A stretch of 12,747 bases of DNA from CAYGVX01 sp964544285 (GTDB lineage: Archaea > Thermoproteota > Bathyarchaeia > Bathyarchaeales > SOJC01), in contig CAZJAQ010000039.1 of the NCBI GenBank assembly GCA_964544285.1, positions 1 to 12,747 on the forward strand, in the 5' to 3' direction. The notes under the pieces were generated by a model that was not told the origin of the DNA, searched no databases, and saw only the letters and a list, made by a program, of their open reading frames with translations. Positions 6,694 through 12,747 of the stretch are shown piece by piece (within the stretch, counting starts at the first letter, position 1; every line of letters starts with the position of its first letter). The position numbers were made by a program, and so were the translations under genes.

Positions 6694-6701
6694 CATACGC
6701 A

Positions 6702-7970
6702 ATGAGAATTGCAATGATACACACACCATTCTGGGGGCGGGCTGGAGGCGAAAGACAGATTCTAAGGTTGGCAATAGAATTGCAGAGAATCGGACACGAA
6801 GTAGAGATATTCACAAACGGTAAGAATGAAGAAACCTTTCCGGAGCTTTTCGAGAAAGTAACAGTGAGGGTTGTTCCACATCCGTTGGAGCGGAAGATGC
6901 CAAAGTGGCTGGTTCCAGTTGGGACTTACAGGAAGACGCCTGCTGCAGAGACTGAAACGACTTCGCGTTTTAGAAAGTGGATGCGAAGACACATGGGGCG
7001 TCAGTTCTACACCCTTCCATACCAGTTCCCATGTATGCTAAACTTGAGTCGAAAGATACCAAAAAAGTTTGACATGATAAACAATCACAACTTCCCCACG
7101 GAGTGGGCGGCCTTTCTCGCCAAAAAAAGATTGAAGACCCCAGTTGTATGGATGTGTAATGAACCACCATACTGGTTTTTCGTTCCCGAACTGAGAGACG
7201 GTTTACGAGGACTGAACTGGCCTCTTTTTGAGTTGTTAGACAGAGTTGCGGTGGACTATGCTGATGAGATCTGTGTGCTATCACAGGTTGCAGCAGGATA
7301 TGTTAGGAAAGCCTACAATAGACCAGCCACGATAGTGAGAACCGGCGTAGACACTGAGTTGCTTCACAACGCTTCTGGCAAAGACTTCAGGAGAAACCAT
7401 GGCCTTGAAGGAGACTTTGTTCTGTTGTTCGTTGGTGGAAGCTCGTACGCGCGGCGGTCGCAACTTGTTAGGGCTCTTCATCATTTGTCCAAAGACTATG
7501 ATAATATCAAGCTGGTTTTGGACGTCCCGCCAAGACAAAAGGAAACCTTGACAAAACTCAGTGAGGAGTTAGGTGTCCGAAGCAGGGTTCTTTTCTTACA
7601 TAGTAGCAGCGACAAGGAGCTGGCCGAAGTCTATGCCGCCTGTGACGTGTTTGTTTATCCATCGTCGATAAGTCCATGGGGTCTGGTTGTAACCGAGGCA
7701 ATGGCAGCAGCCAAGCCGGTGATAGTCTCGAAGCAAGTTGGGACGTCCGAGATTGTTCAGAATGGGGTCAATGGTATAGTCATCGACCAAGGGAGATCTG
7801 AACAGATTGCAGGAGAGGTTGAGATTCTAATGCATGACCCGAAGCTGCGCAGAAAAATCGGGCAAAACGCTTTCGAATACGTCAAGAAGCATCTGTCTTG
7901 GGAAGGATATGCAAAGAACATGGAGAGAGTCTTTCAAAGAGTGATATCCAGATCCGGAGCCAAATCGTGA
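6702..7970 (+). CDS. Family 4 glycosyltransferase (GT-B)
   Basis: A 422-residue retaining glycosyltransferase of the GT4 type. The N-terminal domain opens with M-R-I-A-M-I-H-T-P-F and a G-R-A-G-G-E-R acceptor-side loop (residues 12-18). The C-terminal donor domain begins near 240 with F-V-L-L-F-V-G-G. It contains Y-A-A-C-D-V-F-V-Y-P (311-320), then S-P-W-G-L-V-V-T-E-A-M-A (324-335) and the tail A-F-E-Y-V. The family's E-x7-E donor-binding motif is half kept: E332 is present, but the first Glu position is Ser324. The K-G/R-K segment after the first donor-domain strand is A-R-R-S-Q. The ATG at 6702 follows GGTGG and a TATA box; including the upstream 30 codons would cover the promoter. It stands alone on its strand, so it has its own transcription unit. 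It ends 15 nt before the convergent methyltransferase, with no obvious terminator between. The sugar donor cannot be told. Confidence 0.88.
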   Translation: MRIAMIHTPFWGRAGGERQILRLAIELQRIGHEVEIFTNGKNEETFPELFEKVTVRVVPHPLERKMPKWLVPVGTYRKTPAAETETTSRFRKWMRRHMGRQFYTLPYQFPCMLNLSRKIPKKFDMINNHNFPTEWAAFLAKKRLKTPVVWMCNEPPYWFFVPELRDGLRGLNWPLFELLDRVAVDYADEICVLSQVAAGYVRKAYNRPATIVRTGVDTELLHNASGKDFRRNHGLEGDFVLLFVGGSSYARRSQLVRALHHLSKDYDNIKLVLDVPPRQKETLTKLSEELGVRSRVLFLHSSSDKELAEVYAACDVFVYPSSISPWGLVVTEAMAAAKPVIVSKQVGTSEIVQNGVNGIVIDQGRSEQIAGEVEILMHDPKLRRKIGQNAFEYVKKHLSWEGYAKNMERVFQRVISRSGAKS

Positions 7971-7985
7971 GAAATTTGGCAATAG

Positions 7986-9248
7986 CTATGTATCGCGGTC
8001 GGTTATTATCTGGAGCCTTGGAATTGCGACTATCATTTTTCCCCCATTCTTGAGAAAATCTTCTTCCTGGTCTTTTATCTCTTCGATGAAATGATAGGGC
8101 AAGACAAACAGGTAGTCTGGCTTTTCTTTTCTGCAATATTCCACTGACATTATTGGAATGCCTGTTCCAACTATGTACCTGCCCCATTTATCAGGATTCT
8201 TGTCTACAGCAGCCTCAATCAACTTCTTATCAATACCGAAATATTGAAGGACAACTAAGCCGCGAGTTGACGCCCCGTAAATAAAAACCCTCTTTCCTTT
8301 CTTTGTTTCCTGTTTCAAGAAGTGCATGACGTCTCTTTTTGTCTTTTCTATTTTCTCAGCGAACTTCTCATAAATTCTGTTCTTGCTGAACTCCTTCTCC
8401 TTCTCGTATTCCTTCAGCTTCTTCAGTCTATCTTCTGCTCCAAGAGAGCCTCTTATCTTTCCACCACTATGCCTTACGTATATTCTGAAACTGCCACCGT
8501 TGACATCGTTGAGTTCAACGTCAAAGGGTTCCATACCGTGCCTATTCAAGAGGTTTTCCAGAGACATCAGGGAATAGTATTCAAGATGTTCATGGCTTAT
8601 GTTGTCGAAGGTGTTGTTTTCCAACATCAAGCCTAAATAGTTCATCTGGATTATCCACAATCCATCCTCATCCAAGCATTCTCTTATGTTTTCGACAAAC
8701 GTGTTTGGATCTTCCAGGTCATAGAACATGGCTATGCTTGTTATAAGTATTGCCTTCTTATTACCGAACTCTCTTCTGAATGCCTTATAGCTGAAATAGT
8801 CATTGATTATTTTCGATGTGCCTTCAATTCCGAGCTTCCAGAGGTTAGAAGGCTCAAAACCAACGGTTATCAAACCAGGGGTCTTGAATTGCCTTAACAG
8901 AGTTCCGTCGTTTGATCCGATGTCGATAACTATATTCCCCGAGGACAGTCTGACCAATTTTCCTGCCGAGTACGCCACATTCGCGAGCGCCTTCACCATC
9001 GTTGTGCTTATTCCAGATCTGTACCAGTACTTTCTGTACAAGACATCGCGGTTAATAGTATGTCTTAACTGCAACAATCCACAGCCACCGTCCTCTACAT
9101 TGCAGAGAACTAATTCTAGTGGCCCCTTAACGTAGTCTTTCCTAGGTTCTTCCACAAAATTCGTCACAAACTGGTCTCCCAAGGAAAGTATTGGAATTAG
9201 CTTGTTTGATCCGCAGACTCTGCAGGATTCTCTTGTTTTTACGTACAT
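7986..9248 (-). CDS. NDP-sugar C-methyltransferase (three-domain, TylC3/TcaB9-like)
   Basis: A 420-residue SAM-dependent methyltransferase with the three-part layout of sugar C-methyltransferases. A small N-terminal zinc-binding domain has Cys9, Cys12, Cys49 and Cys56. The central Rossmann SAM domain carries V-I-D-I-G-S-N-D-G-T (107-116) and G-F-E-P-S (130-134). It also holds the hallmark H-E-H-L-E-Y-Y-S-L (219-227). The C-terminal domain has F-I-Y-G-A-S-T-R-G near 334-343. Characterised relatives add a methyl group to C-3 of a 4-keto-6-deoxy NDP-sugar, giving branched sugars such as mycarose; this fits the dTDP-glucose 4,6-dehydratase in the same locus. Length matches the family's usual 405-420. 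A TATA-like box about 33 nt upstream of the ATG predicts a nearly leaderless mRNA, and no Shine-Dalgarno is visible. The exact methylated carbon and sugar are inferred. Confidence 0.88.
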   Translation of the reverse strand: MYVKTRESCRVCGSNKLIPILSLGDQFVTNFVEEPRKDYVKGPLELVLCNVEDGGCGLLQLRHTINRDVLYRKYWYRSGISTTMVKALANVAYSAGKLVRLSSGNIVIDIGSNDGTLLRQFKTPGLITVGFEPSNLWKLGIEGTSKIINDYFSYKAFRREFGNKKAILITSIAMFYDLEDPNTFVENIRECLDEDGLWIIQMNYLGLMLENNTFDNISHEHLEYYSLMSLENLLNRHGMEPFDVELNDVNGGSFRIYVRHSGGKIRGSLGAEDRLKKLKEYEKEKEFSKNRIYEKFAEKIEKTKRDVMHFLKQETKKGKRVFIYGASTRGLVVLQYFGIDKKLIEAAVDKNPDKWGRYIVGTGIPIMSVEYCRKEKPDYLFVLPYHFIEEIKDQEEDFLKNGGKMIVAIPRLQIITDRDT

Positions 9249-9277
9249 GCATTTTCACATGTTCTACGTTTTGAACC

Positions 9278-9285
9278 ATATTTAA
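9278..9285 (-). promoter_or_regulatory. TATA-box promoter of the C-methyltransferase
   Basis: TTAAATAT on the minus strand. Initiation about 25-27 nt downstream falls near 9255, only about 7 nt before the ATG at 9248, so the transcript would be almost leaderless, consistent with the missing ribosome binding site. Confidence 0.5.
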
Positions 9286-9319
9286 GGATATTCGCGGCTC
9301 CCATTGTACGTTCAAGAAG

Positions 9320-9985
9320 CTATAAAAGAGGTCGATCCAAGTATTCCCCGATCAGCACTACATTTGCCCTTGGGACTTTGAAATCAAACTTCGCAAATAA
9401 GCAGTCACTCTTGGCGCTTTCCTCCCAGAGATTTAGATCAGAATGGCGAACCATAAGTGAGGTTCTCGTAAATGGCAGCATTCCAGACCGAAGTATTTTG
9501 TCGAGATCTGGATTTAGACCAATCGGGATTGTGATCAATATTCTCCCATTTTGTTTCAAGAGCCTTCTAAGATTGTTGAAGGCGTCCAAGATCTCTGTTT
9601 TCCCTCCAACATGTTCGAGGGTCGAGATGCAGCTGATCAACTCATATTTCTTTTGAGGGTTGTAGGTACGGATATCTTCGTTGATTACCCTAGGTGCTTT
9701 TTCATCGAGGTCAACAACGTCGTGAAGGGTTGGATAATAGTGTGAGAGGACGTTTCCGACTTCTAAAATCTCCCCTCGAATCTCGTTGACTTCGTTCCAA
9801 ACTATTGGCACCTCTATAGTCCTTTCATTTCGCCAAGTCGTGTTGTATACGTGATTGAGATACTCATAGATTCTTCCATTGAATGTGAAGGTCTTTGGTC
9901 TACGACGACTAATAAAAAGATGAAAATAGATGAATGAGAGGTAGTTTTCGCAGTATCGGATCAGTGTCCTAGCTTTCTGTCTCAT
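9320..9985 (-). CDS. SAM-dependent methyltransferase-like protein of a surface-polysaccharide type
   Basis: A 221-residue protein with a class I methyltransferase core. Motif I is I-L-E-V-G-N-V-L-S-H-Y-Y (residues 73-84), followed by V-V-D-L-D-E (90-95). I-N-E-D-I lies at 101-105, I-S-T-L-E-H-V-G at 120-127 and an R-I-L-I-T-I-P strand at 148-154. This E-V-G-N-V-L-S-H-Y form recurs in small uncharacterised methyltransferases found in polysaccharide clusters. It differs from the usual E-x-G-x-G-x-G loop, so SAM binding is likely but activity unproven. The first 30 residues are basic and aromatic and could make a membrane-surface helix. GAGGAAG lies shortly before the ATG, supporting the start. 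It has its own TATA-like box and is followed by a 71-nt gap to the C-methyltransferase. A role in O-methylating a glycan is inference. Confidence 0.7.
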   Translation of the reverse strand: MRQKARTLIRYCENYLSFIYFHLFISRRRPKTFTFNGRIYEYLNHVYNTTWRNERTIEVPIVWNEVNEIRGEILEVGNVLSHYYPTLHDVVDLDEKAPRVINEDIRTYNPQKKYELISCISTLEHVGGKTEILDAFNNLRRLLKQNGRILITIPIGLNPDLDKILRSGMLPFTRTSLMVRHSDLNLWEESAKSDCLFAKFDFKVPRANVVLIGEYLDRPLL

Positions 9986-10023
9986 TTTGCCTTCCTCGGC
10001 ATTGTGAACCTTGGGGTTCCACT

Positions 10024-10031
10024 TGTATATG
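10024..10031 (-). promoter_or_regulatory. TATA-like element of the small methyltransferase gene
   Basis: CATATACA on the minus strand, within the 130-nt gap upstream of the gene. The predicted start near 10002 gives a leader of about 17 nt. A second candidate, GATTATAC at 10055-10048, would give a leader of about 40 nt. Confidence 0.4.
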
Positions 10032-10115
10032 CTTTTCTATGGAAATCTGTATAATCCATGACCCCATTGTTTCTTCACTCTCTATTCGTGCTTTCTGCGC
10101 TCATTCTTGTTCCCC

Positions 10116-11696
10116 CTACTCTCTGATACGTGCAATGCAACTGAACAGATCAGCGACCCATCGCATTTTGGCTGGGAGATAGTCACGTAACAACTCTATG
10201 TCCCGCCTCCTCACTGCTTTTAACGCCATTAAAGTGAGAAGGTAAACTACGACACCCACGACTGCGTAAACCGGGAGCAGACGCAGACGCAGAACGAGAA
10301 ACTGGAAAGACGAATGTTCAAGAATTGACCGTACAAATTCCATGGCGAGAAGCAATACCACCATGATTACAGACGCTGCCGCTGCCTTCCATATGGCTTC
10401 CTTATCAAACTCTATCCCTAAAGACCTAAAAAGCACGTAAGCACCTAACGCAAAGGCTACGAGCGCAGCGAAGAACCTTGAGAGAGCCACCCCCGTCAAC
10501 CCTCCATTCAAATAAGCTAAGGAAACGTAGGCGAGGAGCCCTTCCAAGATTATGGAGATCACCGTTATTAACGAAGCCATTTTAGTGCGTTCAAGCGTGA
10601 GGAATATCGGGATGATGGCTAAGCCGAGTGTCGCTGGCAGGGTGGCTATGCACATAATTGCGAGGGGTATCACTGCGTCGACGAATCTGACAGTGGCGAA
10701 CAAGACTATTAAGGGGTAAGCCAGAGTTGCCACAAGGAGCGACGCTGGAAACCCTAAGAAGGCACCGTAACGAGTTGAAGTTTTGAACGCGTTTCTTAAG
10801 CCTTCGACTCCGAAGGTTGAGTATAGTTCTGATAGTTTTGGAAAGAGAGGAGTAATGATTGCCACCGAGACAAGACTGGCAACTACAGAGGCTCTAACAG
10901 CAAGGTTGTAGACTCCTAGGGCTTCGAGGCCGAGGAAGGGGAAGACGAAAATTTGGTCCAGCCAGCCAACGATGAGAGTTAGGATTGCAGAGACTTGGAT
11001 TGGTAAGGAGAACTTAAGGAGAGGGTTGAACTCATGGGTATGCTTCGTAAATTCAATGTAGCGAAATGTGGCTAAAAAGCTTAGCAGAGTTGCGAGCGCT
11101 ATAGCGATGAGCCAGCTTATGACTATGCCGAGAACGCCAAACCCTGCATAGACGAGAGTGATGGCGATTGTGTATTGAGCTATTGTGAACAGTATGCTTA
11201 TGATGGATAACTCGCGCATTTTTTGGAGCCCTTGCAGGAAGCCTTGAGCTTGGAAGTAGAAGATTTGAATGGCGGCGGACATCGGGAGAAGTTGGAATAT
11301 GAGAATCGATGCCGTAAATATGTCGGCGAATAAACCTGCCAGCACTAGGAGGACGACTAACGTGATGAGGGATGTTACGACAGAGACTTGTAAGATACGG
11401 GCTATTACCGATTTTGCCTCTTCCCTTTTTCCACCAGCAAGATAGTGGGCAATGTATTTGACAGCAGCAGACCGGAGAGCTAGAACTCCTAAAGTGGAGG
11501 CGAAGGTTAGGATGAAGCTGAGCATAGTGAATAAGCCGAAATCTGACTCGGTGAAGAGCACTTGCCCCGTGATCTCTTTTGTGTGGAGGAGAAACCAGAC
11601 ATAGAGCACTCCAAAGGCAGCGTTTAAGAAGCCCTGAATGAAGACGAAGGTTGCTCCTCTCGCCACATGGGTCTGGGCGCTCAAGGATTCAGTCAA
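10116..11696 (-). CDS. Wzx-type polysaccharide flippase (MOP exporter superfamily)
   Basis: A 526-residue integral membrane protein with about 14 hydrophobic segments spread along its length, typical of RfbX/Wzx-like lipid-linked oligosaccharide flippases. Family features include the N-terminal R-G-A-T-F-V-F-I-Q-G-F (residues 13-23) and L-R-S-A-A-V-K-Y-I-A near 74-83. A loop F-F/Y-x-A-Q-G-F-L-Q-G-L lies near 148-157, and P-L-F-P-K-L-S-E-L-Y near 283-292. Small-residue, Leu and Ile rich helices run to a basic cytoplasmic tail. It would turn the lipid-linked glycan to the outer face of the membrane. The start is TTG at 11696 with GGTGG only 4 nt before; TTG at 11684 or GTG at 11666 are alternatives that leave the first membrane helix intact. 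It lies 41 nt after the rmlB stop without a clear promoter, so the two are probably cotranscribed. Confidence 0.9.
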   Translation of the reverse strand: MTESLSAQTHVARGATFVFIQGFLNAAFGVLYVWFLLHTKEITGQVLFTESDFGLFTMLSFILTFASTLGVLALRSAAVKYIAHYLAGGKREEAKSVIARILQVSVVTSLITLVVLLVLAGLFADIFTASILIFQLLPMSAAIQIFYFQAQGFLQGLQKMRELSIISILFTIAQYTIAITLVYAGFGVLGIVISWLIAIALATLLSFLATFRYIEFTKHTHEFNPLLKFSLPIQVSAILTLIVGWLDQIFVFPFLGLEALGVYNLAVRASVVASLVSVAIITPLFPKLSELYSTFGVEGLRNAFKTSTRYGAFLGFPASLLVATLAYPLIVLFATVRFVDAVIPLAIMCIATLPATLGLAIIPIFLTLERTKMASLITVISIILEGLLAYVSLAYLNGGLTGVALSRFFAALVAFALGAYVLFRSLGIEFDKEAIWKAAAASVIMVVLLLAMEFVRSILEHSSFQFLVLRLRLLPVYAVVGVVVYLLTLMALKAVRRRDIELLRDYLPAKMRWVADLFSCIARIRE

Positions 11697-11700
11697 CTGT

Positions 11701-11705
11701 CCACC
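11701..11705 (-). promoter_or_regulatory. Ribosome binding site for the flippase TTG start
   Basis: GGTGG on the minus strand, within GAGATGGTGG, lies 4 nt before the TTG at 11696. The spacing is short but this is the only candidate in the 41-nt gap. It favours TTG 11696 or TTG 11684 (16 nt away). Confidence 0.4.
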
Positions 11706-11737
11706 ATCTCAAACACAGTAGAATGTTGCTAGTGAAT

Positions 11738-12745
11738 TTAGAGCTTGCTCTGGTGAAGCCAAGGGCTATCGACTTTGAAGAATTCATCTTCCAGAAGCGA
11801 GTGCCACCACCACTCATTATTCTTATACCACTCGACAGTTTTCTCCAAACCTTCAGCGAAGGCGATCTTAGGCTTCCATCCAAGCTTCCTCATCTTAGCC
11901 GTATCCAACGAATAGCGCTGGTCGTGACCAGGTCTGTCAGGAACAGCTTTGATAAGGCTCTCCGGCCTCTTAAGCATTCTCAGGATATTCTTTGCCACTT
12001 CGATGTTCATGTGTTCCTCGCCCGAGGCAATGTTGTAGACTTCTCCAGCCTTTCCCTTCTGAGCAACCATGTCTATGGCTATGCAGTTATCTGTCACGTA
12101 GAGCCAGTCGCGCACTTGTTTTCCATCGCCGTAGATGGGTAGGGTTTGGTCATGGAGAGCGCGGAGTACCAGCTTGGGAATGAGCTTTTCGGGATGTTGG
12201 AAAGGCCCATAATTGTTAGAACTGCGAGTCACGACCACTTGGAGACCGTACGTTTTGTGGAACGCTAAAACAATGTGATCGCCTGCAGCTTTGCTTGCAG
12301 AGTAGGGGCTAGAAGGGTCGAGGATGTCAGTTTCTTTGAAAGACCCTACTTTTATGCTCCCGTAGACTTCGTCTGTGGAAATCTGCACAAACCTTTCAAC
12401 GTCAAACTTTCTTGTAGAGTCAAGGAGAATGTAGGTTCCGTAGGCATCAGTTAAAACGAAGGAGCCTGCCTCTACGACGCTCCTGTCCACGTGGGTTTCA
12501 GCCGCAAAATTCACTATCAGGTTAAACTTCTCTCTCATCAATGATTCTACTGTCTTTCTATCTCGAATATCTCCTTGAACAAACCTGTAACGCGAATCGG
12601 TCTTAACGTCTTGCAGGTTCTCAAGCCTGCCCGCGTAAGTGAGCAGGTCAAGGTTGACAATCTCTATGTCGTCGTAGTTTGTTAGCATGTACCTTATGAA
12701 GTTGCTGCCGATGAAGCCAGCGCCGCCTGTTACGAGGACTCGCAT
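11738..12745 (-). CDS. rfbB: dTDP-glucose 4,6-dehydratase
   Basis: A complete 335-residue RmlB/RfbB homologue. The NAD-binding G-G-A-G-F-I-G is at residues 7-13. D33-L-L-T-Y-A-G is the family's substrate and cofactor segment, and A-E-T-H-V-D-R-S at 82-89 is highly conserved. The dehydratase triad T124-D125-E126 lies in S-T-D-E-V-Y-G, with catalytic Y148/K152 in Y-S-A-S-K. S-S-N-N-Y-G-P-F-Q-H-P-E-K-L-I-P near 174-189 and R-D-W-L-Y-V are diagnostic. It converts dTDP-glucose to dTDP-4-keto-6-deoxyglucose, the branch point to rhamnose, fucosamine-type and C-methylated deoxysugars. The ATG at 12745 is two bases from the window edge, so its ribosome binding site is not visible. The flippase follows 41 nt downstream. 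Partners rmlA, rmlC and rmlD are not seen here and would have to lie beyond the edge. One oddity: the usual N-x-x-G-T segment reads T-D-A-Y-G-T (99-104). Confidence 0.95.
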   Translation of the reverse strand: MRVLVTGGAGFIGSNFIRYMLTNYDDIEIVNLDLLTYAGRLENLQDVKTDSRYRFVQGDIRDRKTVESLMREKFNLIVNFAAETHVDRSVVEAGSFVLTDAYGTYILLDSTRKFDVERFVQISTDEVYGSIKVGSFKETDILDPSSPYSASKAAGDHIVLAFHKTYGLQVVVTRSSNNYGPFQHPEKLIPKLVLRALHDQTLPIYGDGKQVRDWLYVTDNCIAIDMVAQKGKAGEVYNIASGEEHMNIEVAKNILRMLKRPESLIKAVPDRPGHDQRYSLDTAKMRKLGWKPKIAFAEGLEKTVEWYKNNEWWWHSLLEDEFFKVDSPWLHQSKL

Positions 12746-12747
12746 TT

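Noticed and set aside
6612..6701. 30-codon upstream extension of the GT4 protein
   Set aside because: It spans the TATA element and the predicted transcription start; the ATG at 6702 has a ribosome binding site and begins the conserved first strand.
7971..7985. Terminator between the convergent GT4 and C-methyltransferase genes
   Set aside because: Only 15 nt, with no stem-loop and no run of T on either strand.
11651..12142. 163-codon plus-strand frame
   Set aside because: Antisense to rfbB, which is unmistakable, and to the start of the flippase.
1..12747. CRISPR array, insertion sequence, defence system or phage genes
   Set aside because: No regularly spaced repeats, transposase or integrase motifs, or nuclease/helicase cassettes were seen; nearly all coding space is glycan biosynthesis.

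Overview
The window is a cell-surface polysaccharide / glycoprotein-glycan biosynthesis locus, almost certainly archaeal. Four things point to archaea. The regions upstream of transcription units carry TATA-like boxes placed so that the predicted leaders are about 10-25 nt. Several ribosome binding sites have the GGTG(A/G) form that pairs with the archaeal 16S 3' end. The lipid-linked sugar transferase at the left edge resembles the archaeal/eukaryotic GlcNAc-1-P transferase group. A DUF354 protein, a family common in archaea, is present. GC content looks mid-40s by eye. I cannot name the lineage; a Thermoproteota/Bathyarchaeia-type or other mesophilic archaeon would fit, but that is inference.

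Layout. Positions 3-3615 (+): the C-terminal half of a polyprenyl/dolichyl-phosphate sugar-1-phosphate transferase, an ATP-grasp ligase overlapping it by ATGA, then (behind its own TATA box) an NAD-dependent epimerase and a DUF354 protein overlapping by 8 nt. Positions 3616-3958: no intact gene, but minus-strand reading frames that look like decayed coding sequence. Positions 3959-6606 (-): an operon of a sugar nucleotidyltransferase, an NDP-sugar 4,6-dehydratase/epimerase and a family 2 glycosyltransferase. Positions 6607-6701: a divergent promoter region with a near-symmetric TATA element. Positions 6702-7970 (+): a lone family 4 glycosyltransferase. Positions 7986-9248 (-): a three-domain sugar C-methyltransferase. 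Positions 9320-9985 (-): a small SAM methyltransferase-like protein. Positions 10116-12745 (-): dTDP-glucose 4,6-dehydratase (rmlB/rfbB) followed by a Wzx-type flippase.

How they could work together (inference). The GPT-family enzyme loads the first sugar-phosphate on a polyprenyl/dolichyl carrier. The nucleotidyltransferase, three SDR enzymes and the C-methyltransferase make activated sugars, probably including a C-methyl-branched deoxysugar. The GT2, GT4 and possibly the DUF354 protein extend the glycan. The ATP-grasp enzyme and small methyltransferase may decorate it, and the flippase moves the lipid-linked product across the membrane. No polymerase, oligosaccharyltransferase (AglB), or RmlA/C/D partner set is visible, so the locus continues beyond the window. 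I saw no rRNA, tRNA, CRISPR array, insertion sequence or phage gene. The least ordinary points are an Asp-to-Asn change in the metal-binding motif of the lipid-carrier transferase, the decayed minus-strand coding stretch at 3640-3958, and the predicted branched-sugar pathway.
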